Shown: positions 48,171 through 57,032 of the stretch, piece by piece
Layout of the letters: each line of letters begins with the position of its first letter
How positions within the stretch are numbered: the stretch's first letter is position 1
Assembly (NCBI GenBank): GCA_029262115.1
Contig: JAJCZZ010000034.1
Location: 1 to 64,000 of the forward strand
Length of the DNA: 64,000 bases
Reading direction: 5' to 3'
Source: Gemmatimonadota bacterium
Lineage (GTDB): Bacteria; Gemmatimonadota; Gemmatimonadetes; Longimicrobiales; Gaopeijiaceae
Position numbers and translations under genes: made by a program
Notes under the pieces: generated by a model
Told to the model about the DNA's origin: nothing
The model's database searches: none
What the model saw: only the letters and a program-made list of their open reading frames with translations

Positions 48171-50702
48171 CGCGAGACCCCCGGGTGACGCCAGATACCG
48201 CGGCTCCCACACCGGGTCGAACTTCTCCTTGTAGGCCCGCAAGCCCTGGAAGTTGTAGAAGTGCTCGCCGTGCCGGAACACCAGCGCGCCAAGGCGGGCG
48301 GACAGGGGGGCAAGCGGGCCCGATTCCAAGCCCGACAGAGGCGCCATCCCCATACTGAAGCGGGTAAAGCCCCGCTCTTTTCCCCACAGCAGGGCCTGGG
48401 CGAACACGTACTGCATGACCCCGGACGGTGAGGTGGCGGGGTCATACCGCATCAGGTCGAGCGAGAACTCCCGTCCGTCGCCCCCCTGGAGGACGTTCGC
48501 GAACGCGACGACGCGCCCGTCGACCTTCGCGACGGCCACGGAAAAGTGGGCCATGTACTCGCGGGAGAACGAGCCGAGCGAGAAGCTCTTTTCCTTCGCG
48601 TTCTTGTCGACGAGCCACGCATCCGAGATCTCAGCCAGACGGTTCATCTCCGTCCGTACGTCCTCACCCTCGAGGATCTCGAAGGTCGCGCCCTCCTTCT
48701 CCGCCTTGCGCACCGTCTTTCGCATCCCGGCGCGGGCGCCACCCTCCAACGAGAAGCCCCCGACGTCCACCACGGCCTCCTCGCCCAACTTCAGGAGCCC
48801 CAGCCCCGCGTCGATGTAGAGCGGCAGATAGGCGGGTGTCACCTGATAGAACACGGGCCACCCGCCGTGGCGAAACGTCCGACTGCGGAACATCCAGATG
48901 AGGTCCTGGAAGTCGTCCGGGTCGCCGACCGGGTCGCCGAGAGACACCCAGCTCCGACCCTCCACCCCGTACATGAGGAGTGCCCGCTCGCTCTTGGCCA
49001 TGAGGAGCTGTTTGTCGCCCAGGAACGCGAGTTGGGCACCCGGGCGGGGGCTGGCTCGGATCACGGCCTCGGCAGCCCCCGGGAGGCGCTCTCCCGCCCG
49101 CGTCATGGAGGGCGGGTCAGACCCGCGCAACAGGCGAGCGGTCCCAAAGGCAATGAGCACGCCCGCCGCGCCCACCGAACCCCGCAGGAAGCGGGGCGCG
49201 TCCGCCGAGAACGCGAACCGCCACCACAGCTCCCCGGACAGCGTGACGTCCCGGTAGGCCCATACGCCGAGCCAGAGCGTGCCCACCAGGACTGCGGCGA
49301 CCCCTACCGTCCACTCGGGCGACAAGGGCTCCCGGGTAAGCGCCGACGGGCGGAAGAACTCGCGCCGAGCCGCCCACAGACCCGCCGCGAGGATCAGAAA
49401 AAAGGCGGACGACCAGAGGTGGTCGCCCAGAACCAGACCCAAGGCGATGGCGCCCAGGAGGAGGGCCAACGCCAGGTGGTGAGCGCCGTCCATCCGGCGT
49501 GCCAATCCCCAGGAGAGGATGAGCAGCCCGGCCCCGAACACGCTCCCGATGAAGTGCGATGCCTCCAGGACCGGAAGGGGCACGCGTACACCCCACCCTG
49601 CCGTCTCGGGCAACGGGAGCGCACCGTTGAACAGAAGGAGCGCTCCGGCCACGAAGGCGGCGCCCGCCATGGCGATCGGGGTCGCGGCCGAGACGCCGGC
49701 GCCCGCGGTGGCGAACACGCTCCCGACGGCCGACCGGCGTTGGTGCCCCTCGATCCCGGCCAGGACAGCCAGCGCCACCATCAAGGGTCCCCCGAACGCC
49801 AGCAGGCGGAAGCCGGCCACCGCTCCCAACAGCGTGGCGGGCTCCAGCGACACGGGAAGGAGCGAAAACAGCGCGACCTCGAACACGACGAGCCCCTGCG
49901 GGACCCTGCTGGCCAGCGCCAGGAGGCGCGCGGCGGCGAACACGCCTACGAGGACGCCGGCTCCAACGGAGGGCCGGCCGGGGAGGAGCGCGTACAGGGC
50001 GGCCGCGGACGCGGCGATCTCCAGGGTGCCGACCAGAAACTGCATCGCGACGGGGCGCCATCGGGCGTCGACCGGGATGCCCGGCGCCTCCTGAGAGTAT
50101 GGAGCGTCTTGTGCCCCCTGCCCCTCTGGAACGGCGGTTGGGACGCGCCCCGGTCGAACTCTCGCCATGACTGCGGTCGCGACCACGACGCCCAGCAGGA
50201 GCAACCCCACGAGCCGCCACAGCACGGCCGGGTGGATCCATCCCAATGCGAGCGCGGCCCCCGCGACCGTACCCGCACCCACCCAATCCGTCCGCCGGAC
50301 GAACGAAACGATCCGTGCGATATCGGGGCCGTCCACGCCCCCTGCCGAGTAGAGGCGGTACCGGAACGGAGCCGTCGCGCCCGGGGCGATGCCCAGAGCT
50401 CGGGTGAAGGCGTTCGCCTGCAACGTGACCAGGGCCACCCGCCTGAGGGGCTGCCCCACCCCGATGCTCGCGAGGGCAGCCATCTCCCCGATGAGTAGGG
50501 CTATGTAGGACAGAACCACGAGGGCCGCAGCACCACACGCGCTTCTCAGGGGGATGGCACGCAGGGCAGCCGCGACTTCGCGAGGGGAGGCCCCAGCCAC
50601 GATCCCGTTGAGCAGCCAGAGCGACGCCGCCAGGACACCGAGGGCCGCGGTCGCAGTCACCCATCGCCGCGCGACGGCCGATGGGAGGGGCGTCTCGGTC
50701 AC
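48102..50702 (-). CDS. mprF: MprF-like lysyl/aminoacyl-phosphatidylglycerol synthase and flippase
   Basis: This 866-residue membrane enzyme has about 14 hydrophobic segments in the first 560 residues: the flippase domain (RVALVTLQANAFTRALGIAP, LLALASRVPQGLVVFEVALF). The C-terminal DUF2156/GNAT-like synthase domain has LAFLGDKQLLMAKSERALLM, WVSLGDPVGDPDDFQDLIW, KTVRKAEKEGATFEI, and RFSMGMAPLSGLES. It transfers an amino acid from aminoacyl-tRNA to phosphatidylglycerol and flips the lipid, lowering negative surface charge. The GTG start (50700-50702) overlaps the MFS stop (GTGA). The convergent virJ/acvB gene encodes its likely counter-enzyme. Confidence 0.92.
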   Translation of the reverse strand: MTETPLPSAVARRWVTATAALGVLAASLWLLNGIVAGASPREVAAALRAIPLRSACGAAALVVLSYIALLIGEMAALASIGVGQPLRRVALVTLQANAFTRALGIAPGATAPFRYRLYSAGGVDGPDIARIVSFVRRTDWVGAGTVAGAALALGWIHPAVLWRLVGLLLLGVVVATAVMARVRPGRVPTAVPEGQGAQDAPYSQEAPGIPVDARWRPVAMQFLVGTLEIAASAAALYALLPGRPSVGAGVLVGVFAAARLLALASRVPQGLVVFEVALFSLLPVSLEPATLLGAVAGFRLLAFGGPLMVALAVLAGIEGHQRRSAVGSVFATAGAGVSAATPIAMAGAAFVAGALLLFNGALPLPETAGWGVRVPLPVLEASHFIGSVFGAGLLILSWGLARRMDGAHHLALALLLGAIALGLVLGDHLWSSAFFLILAAGLWAARREFFRPSALTREPLSPEWTVGVAAVLVGTLWLGVWAYRDVTLSGELWWRFAFSADAPRFLRGSVGAAGVLIAFGTARLLRGSDPPSMTRAGERLPGAAEAVIRASPRPGAQLAFLGDKQLLMAKSERALLMYGVEGRSWVSLGDPVGDPDDFQDLIWMFRSRTFRHGGWPVFYQVTPAYLPLYIDAGLGLLKLGEEAVVDVGGFSLEGGARAGMRKTVRKAEKEGATFEILEGEDVRTEMNRLAEISDAWLVDKNAKEKSFSLGSFSREYMAHFSVAVAKVDGRVVAFANVLQGGDGREFSLDLMRYDPATSPSGVMQYVFAQALLWGKERGFTRFSMGMAPLSGLESGPLAPLSARLGALVFRHGEHFYNFQGLRAYKEKFDPVWEPRYLASPGGLALPRIVGNIATLVSGGARGLIGR

Positions 50703-51886
50703 GCCGCCACCGCCCGTCCGAACGATCGGATGCTCGCGATGCCCGCCGCCGGTCCGAAGGCGAGCAGCGCGAAGCCCCACGACCAGCCCGGACCGTCGGC
50801 CAGCGCTGGAACGGCCTGAATCGTGATCATCGTCAAGAGGAATCCCAGGGAGGTCTGAACCGTGAGGGCCGTTCCGACCGCGTGACTCGGGGCGACCTCG
50901 GTCACCATCGCGCTGAACTGCGCGGAGTCAGCGACCACGAAGAATCCCCATAGCAGGGCAAAGAGCGCAACGAGCCAGAAGGGCCCCAGGGATACGAGAC
51001 CGACGCCCACACAGCAGGCCCCGCTGACGGCCATGGCGCGATTCACCACCACGGTTCGTCCGATCCGGTCCGCGGCCCAGCCGCCCCACACGCACCCGGC
51101 GCCGCCCGCCACCAGGATGGACCAGCCGACGAGACTCACCAGGCCCGGCCCGACGCCGCGAGCGGCTCCCACCAGCCCGATGTAGACCGGGAGCCACGTC
51201 CACATCGCGTAGAGTTCCCACATATGGCCGAGGTATCCGCCCGTGGCCAGCATGGTCGGCCGGTGGCGGAGGATTTCGCCCACGAGGCCGAGCGAAAACG
51301 GGCGGCGCGAGAAGCTGTAAGGTCCATCCCGGTAGAGGACGAGCGACAGCACGGCGGCGGCCACCCCTGCGATCGACGCGCCGCCCACGACGGCGCCGAC
51401 CGACGTCGCGCCCACCGCCTTCAGCAGATACGGCGTCCCCTTTCCCACCGCCAGCGCGCCCACCACCGTGCCGATGGCGAGGCCGCGCGACGAGCGGAAC
51501 CAGGTGGCGATCATCTTCATGGCCGGGGGATACACGCCCGCGTAGAAGAAGCCCGTGCCAAAACGTGCGGCCAGCGCGGAGCCGTACGAGGGCGCCACGA
51601 GAAGGACGGCGTTGGCGAGTGCGGCCAGCAGCGCACTGGCGGCGACGAACCGCCCCGATGGGACGACATCCGCGAGGTTCAGGACCGCTGCGACGGCCGT
51701 TCCGACCACGAAGCCGAGCTGAACCACGGTGGTGAGCCACCCGACCTGCGCGGTCGACAGACCCCACCGCAGTTGAAGCTCCGCCGAAACGGCGGAAGCC
51801 GCGAACCACCCGCCCATGCCCAGAAGGAGGACGAGGGAAACCAGGACCAGCATCCCCCATCGGGCCGGGTGGTCGTCGAGCGTCAC
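50699..51886 (-). CDS. Major facilitator superfamily transporter
   Basis: This 395-residue protein has 12 predicted helices. The loop between helices 2 and 3 is weakly MFS-like (NLADVVPSGRFVAASAL), and the second-half loop is GGWAADRIGRTVVVNRAMAV, a G-x3-D-R-x-G-R motif. Other features are GFFYAGVYPPAMKMIATWF and GLAIGTVVGALAVGKGTPYL, as in CynX/NimT-type transporters. The substrate is unknown. GTG 51884-51886 overlaps the proline dehydrogenase stop (GTGA), excluding the longer frame. It is the fourth gene in the overlapping chain. Confidence 0.85.
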   Translation of the reverse strand: MTLDDHPARWGMLVLVSLVLLLGMGGWFAASAVSAELQLRWGLSTAQVGWLTTVVQLGFVVGTAVAAVLNLADVVPSGRFVAASALLAALANAVLLVAPSYGSALAARFGTGFFYAGVYPPAMKMIATWFRSSRGLAIGTVVGALAVGKGTPYLLKAVGATSVGAVVGGASIAGVAAAVLSLVLYRDGPYSFSRRPFSLGLVGEILRHRPTMLATGGYLGHMWELYAMWTWLPVYIGLVGAARGVGPGLVSLVGWSILVAGGAGCVWGGWAADRIGRTVVVNRAMAVSGACCVGVGLVSLGPFWLVALFALLWGFFVVADSAQFSAMVTEVAPSHAVGTALTVQTSLGFLLTMITIQAVPALADGPGWSWGFALLAFGPAAGIASIRSFGRAVAA

Positions 51887-52833
51887 CCCACCATCTGCTT
51901 CATCACGAACCAGATGTTGGCCGGGCGCTCGGCGAGCCGGCGCATGTACCACGGAAACCACGCGTTGCCGTAGCTGACGAGGACCCGCATGCCGTATCCG
52001 CCAGCCGCGAGGCGACGCTGCTCGGAGGACTGGATCCCGTACAGCATGGCGAATTCGTAGGCGTCCTTCGACAGTCGCAGTTCGTGCGCCATGCGGTTGG
52101 CCTCCCCGATCATGCGGGGGTCGTGCGTAGCGATGACGGGTCGCCCCATCCGCCCGTTCTTCCGGCCCCGAAGCAGCGTGGAAGTCAGACGCACGAAGTT
52201 CTGATCGACCTCGGCCTTCCGCTCCATGGCGACGTCGGGTGGCTCTTTATACGCACCCTTCACGAGACGGATCGTCGGGCTGAGCGGGGTCAGATCTTCC
52301 AGATCCTGCACGGTCCTATGGAGATAGGCCTGGAGGCAGACGCCGACGTTCTCGTGCTTCTCCCGCACCGCGCGAAACATCTCGAGCGTGCTGTCGACGT
52401 ATTGAGATCCCTCCATGTCGACCCAGACCAGCGCACCGTCGGCCGCCTGGATCAACTCGAGCAGACGCTCGCGGGCACCATCAACGCCGCGATCGAGCCC
52501 CAACTGTGTCGGCTTTATCGAGATCTCCGTGGGAAGCTCGCGCGCCCTGATCGTCTCGAGAACCTCCAGGTAGTGATGCAGGACCGCATCGGCTTCGGCG
52601 TCCGAGTCGACGTTCTCACCGAGTCGAGTGACCGTGGTGGCGATACGATCCGCGGCGAGGCGCTCGGCTTCCGTGAGCGCGTCCGACAGCTCTTCTCCGG
52701 GCAGGAAGCGCCGGGTCGCCTTCTTCACGAATCCGTAGGTGGGGAGCCGCTCGGCCATGAACGGATTGGTCGAAGCCCAGAGGAGTGCGTTACGAAGCAT
52801 GGGAGGCTGGTTCGGGTGGAGTTCCACGGACAA
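51883..52833 (-). CDS. putA: Proline dehydrogenase (monofunctional)
   Basis: This 316-residue flavoenzyme barrel oxidises proline to pyrroline-5-carboxylate. Family blocks are TEISIKPTQLGLD, ALVWVDMEGSQYVDSTLEMF, VGVCLQAYLHRTVQDL, IRLVKGAYKEP with the FAD-binding Lys, VIATHDPRMI, and EFAMLYGIQSSEQRRLA. The C-terminal YGNAWFPWYMRRLAERPAN holds the substrate-carboxylate Arg pair. The annotated start is TTG 52831-52833, 3 bp after the M55 stop; GTG 52825-52827 and ATG 52798-52800 are alternatives. No P5C dehydrogenase is adjacent. Confidence 0.94.
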   Translation of the reverse strand: MSVELHPNQPPMLRNALLWASTNPFMAERLPTYGFVKKATRRFLPGEELSDALTEAERLAADRIATTVTRLGENVDSDAEADAVLHHYLEVLETIRARELPTEISIKPTQLGLDRGVDGARERLLELIQAADGALVWVDMEGSQYVDSTLEMFRAVREKHENVGVCLQAYLHRTVQDLEDLTPLSPTIRLVKGAYKEPPDVAMERKAEVDQNFVRLTSTLLRGRKNGRMGRPVIATHDPRMIGEANRMAHELRLSKDAYEFAMLYGIQSSEQRRLAAGGYGMRVLVSYGNAWFPWYMRRLAERPANIWFVMKQMVG

Positions 52834-52836
52834 GGA

Positions 52837-53811
52837 TCACTGCTGGACGAATCGGTACATCAGTCGGATCAGCCGGTACGCCTCGTCCGCGTCCGCGGCG
52901 GTGTAGGAGACCGTGTACCCGTCGACCTTCGACATCCCGGGAATGCTCTGAAGGATGTCCACATGTGTGGGCGACTGGAAGCGCATGCGGATCTCGACCG
53001 GCGCTCCGACCGACCAGGGCCGCGCGTCTCCGCGGTCGAGTCGCTCGAGCGCGTCCCGGACGCCCGCCTGGAGGCGTCGGTGGACCTCGCGAGGGTGGAC
53101 CATGCGGGCGGACGACGGTGTTTCGGCCGTCTTCGTCGTCACGGTGGCCGCCGCATACGCCGCCGCCTCGGCGGCGGCGGCGGAGTCGCCCGATACCAGG
53201 ATCACCGGCACACCGTGCATCCCGGCAAAGGCGGCGTTCATTCCGCCCTCCCCGACCTCGTGCCCGTTCAGCCAGAGCCCCTTCACCGAGCCGGACCCCG
53301 TGTGCGCGAGAAATCCGTCCGGGTCGCCGGCCTTCGCGTGATAGCCGATGAACACGGCCGCGTCGAACGTGTCGTCGAGCCCCTGGACCATACCGAGCGG
53401 CTTGATCGAACCCTGGATGTAGCTGACGGCGGGGTCCAACTCCGTATGCAGGACGTTCTGATGGTCGCCGTGGGAGTCGTTCACCAGGATCGAGACCGGG
53501 CCGTGGGCTCGGAGCGCGGCGATGACGACGTTGACTTCGTCCGTCATGAGTCGGCGCGCGGTCGCGTAGTCCTTGCCGCTGGTGGACGTCATGGACGGGC
53601 TGCCCACGCCCCCGATGCCCTCCATGTCCACCGAAATGAAGACGCGCAGAGAGTCCTGGGCGGCGGCCACCAGCGGGGTGAGCGCGGCCGTCGCCACCAG
53701 CAGCAGCGTGAGGGCGACCCCGCCGACGAGCGCGATCCGACCGCTCACAACGGCCTTACCCGGAGGCGGCGTCCGGTCGACGGAGCGCGCCGTACCGGCC
53801 CCCAGGCTCAT
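52837..53811 (-). CDS. M55-family D-aminopeptidase-like metallopeptidase (DppA-like), exported
   Basis: The product has 324 residues. A hydrophobic export segment (about 25-50, ending PLVAAAQ) precedes a DppA-like zinc peptidase domain: FISVDMEGIGGV with metal-binding Asp and Glu, ILVNDSHGDHQNVL, IFIGYHAKAG-like (AAVFIGYHAKAGD), and GWLNGHEVGEGGMNA-like. DppA hydrolyses D-Ala-containing dipeptides, but the substrate here is not known. An Ala-rich stretch (SAAAAEAAAYAAAT) follows the active domain. The start ATG overlaps the propeller-protein stop (ATGA). The next gene is proline dehydrogenase, so a peptide-to-proline catabolic chain is conceivable. Confidence 0.87.
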   Translation of the reverse strand: MSLGAGTARSVDRTPPPGKAVVSGRIALVGGVALTLLLVATAALTPLVAAAQDSLRVFISVDMEGIGGVGSPSMTSTSGKDYATARRLMTDEVNVVIAALRAHGPVSILVNDSHGDHQNVLHTELDPAVSYIQGSIKPLGMVQGLDDTFDAAVFIGYHAKAGDPDGFLAHTGSGSVKGLWLNGHEVGEGGMNAAFAGMHGVPVILVSGDSAAAAEAAAYAAATVTTKTAETPSSARMVHPREVHRRLQAGVRDALERLDRGDARPWSVGAPVEIRMRFQSPTHVDILQSIPGMSKVDGYTVSYTAADADEAYRLIRLMYRFVQQ

Positions 53812-56800
53812 CGGGCCCTCCGGAGCGGCTCAAGGTCGGGAAACGGGGTGAAGCCGGCAGCCCGCAGGGCATCCCGGTACGGATCGACGTGGTCCCGGAA
53901 GAGCGCGTTCACCCCCACGATCAAATCGTCGAGCGCGGCCTGGGCATGCCCCATCCGTATCCGGTCGGTTCCGGTCGGAGCACCGTACCGCCCGGCCACG
54001 CCGAACAGCGGGGCCCGGATCGAAGACGCCAGGACGTCACCGCCGCAGATGCCCTGACACTCGGGCCCCGTGAACCAGGCCTGCATCCTCGCGTCGATGG
54101 TGTCCCGGAGCGCTCGCCCACGGTCGCTGAGGGCGGCGGCGGCGTCTCCGAGCGTCTCCAGCACGATGTCGACCGCTCGGCGGGCCCGCTCGACGCGTTC
54201 GCGGGCCTCCTCCGCGGTTTCATTCCACCCGGCGATCTCCCGCACCGCCTCACGGCGCGCCCGGAGCTCCGCCACCGTCACCTGACGGCGCGGATCGGGG
54301 AGCACGTCCAGCGACGCCTCCGAGCTGCGTCCCTCCAGCTCGAGGGACGCATGGTACGTCCCCGGCATGACCTCCAGGAATCCCGGGAATCTGTCGGAAT
54401 CCGCGTCGTCCGACGGACGCAGGTTCCACGCGGTGCGGTTCACCCCGCGCCGGACGTCGACGTCGTCACTCCACACGAAATTCCCGGCATCGTCGTGCAC
54501 GCTCACCGTGGCGGAGCCCTCCTCCGGGCTCCAGAAGCTCAGGAGCGCGCCGAACGCGCGGGTCTCCGCCTGCTGCATGGCGTGTCCGGTCGACCGGTAC
54601 CCGATTCCCTCCGCAATCTCCAGGAGATGGGCAGGAGGAGGGTCGAACATGAACGGGCCTCCATCCCGGTCGAAACCGCCGGCCGCCATGCGCCGGAGCG
54701 GTCGGATGTCGTCGACGATGATGACGCCGCGGCCATGCGTGCCGAGGACCAGATCGGCGTCGCGTGGGTGCACGACCAGGTCCCGGACCGGAACGGCGGG
54801 AACCCCGGCCGTGAACTTCTCCCAGGACGCGCCCCGGTCCAGGCTGACGTGAAGACCGAACTCCGTGCCGAGGAACAGGAGGTCGGGCTCGACCGGATCC
54901 TCTTCGATCGAGCGCACGAAGCCGTCGATGCCCGGCCCGGCCAGGCTCTGCCAACTCCGCCCGTAGTTCGTCGTGCGCCAGACGTACGGCGTCCAGTCAC
55001 CGGATCGGTGGGCGCCCATGACCGCGTAGGCCGTGGCCGCATCGTGCTTGGACGGCTGGACGTCGGGTACGTAGGCCCGGGTCGGCGCACCGGGAATGTT
55101 GCCCGTCACGTCGGTCCAGCTCTGCCCGCCGTCGCGCGTCAGTTGCACGTTGCCGTCATCGGTCCCGATCCAGATGACGCCCGGCTCGAGGTGGCTGAGC
55201 CCGATCGAAATGATGGTCGTGTTGTTCTCCGCGCCCGTCGCGTCCAGGGACAGCCCCCCACTCTGCATCTGGCGCTGCAGCTCCGGGTCGTTGGTGGTCA
55301 GGTCCGGGGAGATGATCTCCCAGGTGGCCCCGTGGTCCCGCGACCGGTGCAGGTACTGGCTCCCCAGGTAGATCGTCGTGGAGTCGTGCGGGTCCAGCGC
55401 GAGGCCCGCGTTCCAGTTGAAGCGCAGCGGCGTCCCGTCCGGGTGGGACGGCTGAATGCCCACCCGCAACCCGGTGACCTTGTCGAAGCGCTGCAGATTC
55501 CCCTGCTGGGACATCGAGTAGCCGTAGCGGGGGTCCGACGGATCGTCCATGACGCTGAAGCCGTCGCCACCACCGACGCGGCGCCAATGTCCGTTCAGGA
55601 TGCCCTTGGTCTCCCAGACCGTGCTCGGCCCGTACCACGACCCGTTGTCCTGCAGCCCCCCGTAGACGTTGTAGGGCGTCTCCATATCGACGGAGATGTG
55701 GTAGAACTGCGCCAGCGTGAGGTTCTCGACGAAGCGCCAGTGGTCTCCGCGGTCGTATGTGAACGCGATGCCGCCGTCTTCCCCGATGATCATGCGCCGG
55801 GAGTCGTCGGGGTCGATCCAGAGCTCGTGGACGTCGCCGTGGATGATCCCGCTGGGCACGACGGTCCTCCACGTCCGACCCTGGTCCTCGCTGACCTGGA
55901 TGGCCGAGTGGAGCGAGTAGATCCGGTTCTCGTTCGTCGGATCCACGCGCAGATCGGCGTAGTAGAACGGTCGCGGCGCCACCCCCTCGCGGTCGGAGAT
56001 GGTCCGCCACGACGCACCGCCGTCGTCGGAACGGAGCAGACGGCTCCGGCTTGCCTCCACGAGGGCGTACACGACGTCCGGGTCGGACGGGCTGATGGCG
56101 AGTCCGATCCGTCCGAGGTCGCCCGCTGGCAGTCCGTCGTCCTCGCCGAGTTCGGTCCACGAGTCGCCGCCGTCGTGCGACACGTACAGCCCGGAACCCG
56201 GTCCGCCCGAGGTGAAGAACGCGGGGGTCCTGCGGAACTCCCAGAGGGCCGCGAAGAGCTTGTCGGGATTGGACGGATCCATGATGAGATCGGCGGATCC
56301 GGTCCGCTCGTTCGTGAACAGGACCCGTTCCCACGTGTCGCCGCCGTCCCCCGTCCGGTAGACCCCCCGCTCCTGGCCGTCGGACCACGCCGGACCCAGC
56401 GCTCCGACGTAGACGATGTCCGGATCGGTGGGGTGCGGGACGATCCTGTGGATCCGCTCGGACGCCTCCAGGCCGACCCTGCGCCACGAGTCTCCGCCGT
56501 CGACCGACTTGTACAGCCCCCGACCGACTCCTGCGCTGTTGCGCGGATTCCCCTCGCCGGTGCCGGCCCAGACGATGTCCGGATTCGGCTGAAAGACCGC
56601 CACGGCGCCCATGCCCAGGGTGTTCTCGTCGTCAAAGACCGGATCCCAGGTGAGGCCCCCGTCCGAGGAACGGAACAGGCCCCCGGTCGCCGCCGCGACG
56701 AAGATGATGTTGCGATCTGAGAGAACCACGTCGACGGCCGACACCCTGCCGCTCATGCCCGCGGGACCGATGTGACGCGCCGCCATTCCCGACCATTCGC

Positions 56801-56876
56801 CCCCTTCCTGGGCGGCGAGCGGCGTGGCGAGCGCAAGGGCGGCGAGCGCGGCGGCGAGCATGGATCGATTTCGCAT
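53808..56876 (-). CDS. Secreted BNR/VPS10-like beta-propeller protein (second copy of the type)
   Basis: The product has 1022 residues. A signal peptide (MLAAALAALALATPLAAQ, 6-23) is followed by repeated sortilin-type blades with Asp-box patterns (GLFRSSDGGLTWDPVF, GLYKSVDGGDSWRRV, GVYRTGDGGDTWERV, LHVSLDRGASWEKF). A Fn3-like part follows (about 770-860), then a charged helical tail with a CQGIC pair near the end. It shares plan and many blade sequences with the protein at 29264-32395 but not close identity. It is the first gene of an overlapping operon (ATGA to the M55 peptidase), so a role in extracellular peptide or polymer use is possible. No catalytic motif is seen. Confidence 0.87.
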   Translation of the reverse strand: MRNRSMLAAALAALALATPLAAQEGGEWSGMAARHIGPAGMSGRVSAVDVVLSDRNIIFVAAATGGLFRSSDGGLTWDPVFDDENTLGMGAVAVFQPNPDIVWAGTGEGNPRNSAGVGRGLYKSVDGGDSWRRVGLEASERIHRIVPHPTDPDIVYVGALGPAWSDGQERGVYRTGDGGDTWERVLFTNERTGSADLIMDPSNPDKLFAALWEFRRTPAFFTSGGPGSGLYVSHDGGDSWTELGEDDGLPAGDLGRIGLAISPSDPDVVYALVEASRSRLLRSDDGGASWRTISDREGVAPRPFYYADLRVDPTNENRIYSLHSAIQVSEDQGRTWRTVVPSGIIHGDVHELWIDPDDSRRMIIGEDGGIAFTYDRGDHWRFVENLTLAQFYHISVDMETPYNVYGGLQDNGSWYGPSTVWETKGILNGHWRRVGGGDGFSVMDDPSDPRYGYSMSQQGNLQRFDKVTGLRVGIQPSHPDGTPLRFNWNAGLALDPHDSTTIYLGSQYLHRSRDHGATWEIISPDLTTNDPELQRQMQSGGLSLDATGAENNTTIISIGLSHLEPGVIWIGTDDGNVQLTRDGGQSWTDVTGNIPGAPTRAYVPDVQPSKHDAATAYAVMGAHRSGDWTPYVWRTTNYGRSWQSLAGPGIDGFVRSIEEDPVEPDLLFLGTEFGLHVSLDRGASWEKFTAGVPAVPVRDLVVHPRDADLVLGTHGRGVIIVDDIRPLRRMAAGGFDRDGGPFMFDPPPAHLLEIAEGIGYRSTGHAMQQAETRAFGALLSFWSPEEGSATVSVHDDAGNFVWSDDVDVRRGVNRTAWNLRPSDDADSDRFPGFLEVMPGTYHASLELEGRSSEASLDVLPDPRRQVTVAELRARREAVREIAGWNETAEEARERVERARRAVDIVLETLGDAAAALSDRGRALRDTIDARMQAWFTGPECQGICGGDVLASSIRAPLFGVAGRYGAPTGTDRIRMGHAQAALDDLIVGVNALFRDHVDPYRDALRAAGFTPFPDLEPLRRAR

Positions 56877-57032
56877 CGGGGTCGTCTTCGGGGCTGTTCG
56901 GACAAGCGGGTCCCGCTCGGCAACCGGACACTCGGTCCGCGCGTCCGGGTGGGATCTGTCGCCCCGACAGTACGAAGGGCCCCCGGCAGAGGCTAGCCGG
57001 GGACCCCGATCACCATCAACGGTCGGACCTCT

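Noticed and set aside
53889-56720. A 943-codon open frame on the plus strand opposite the second propeller protein
   Set aside because: It is antisense to a well-supported gene with signal peptide and repeats; the translation is Arg/Val-rich with no recognisable domain, as expected from GC-rich third positions.
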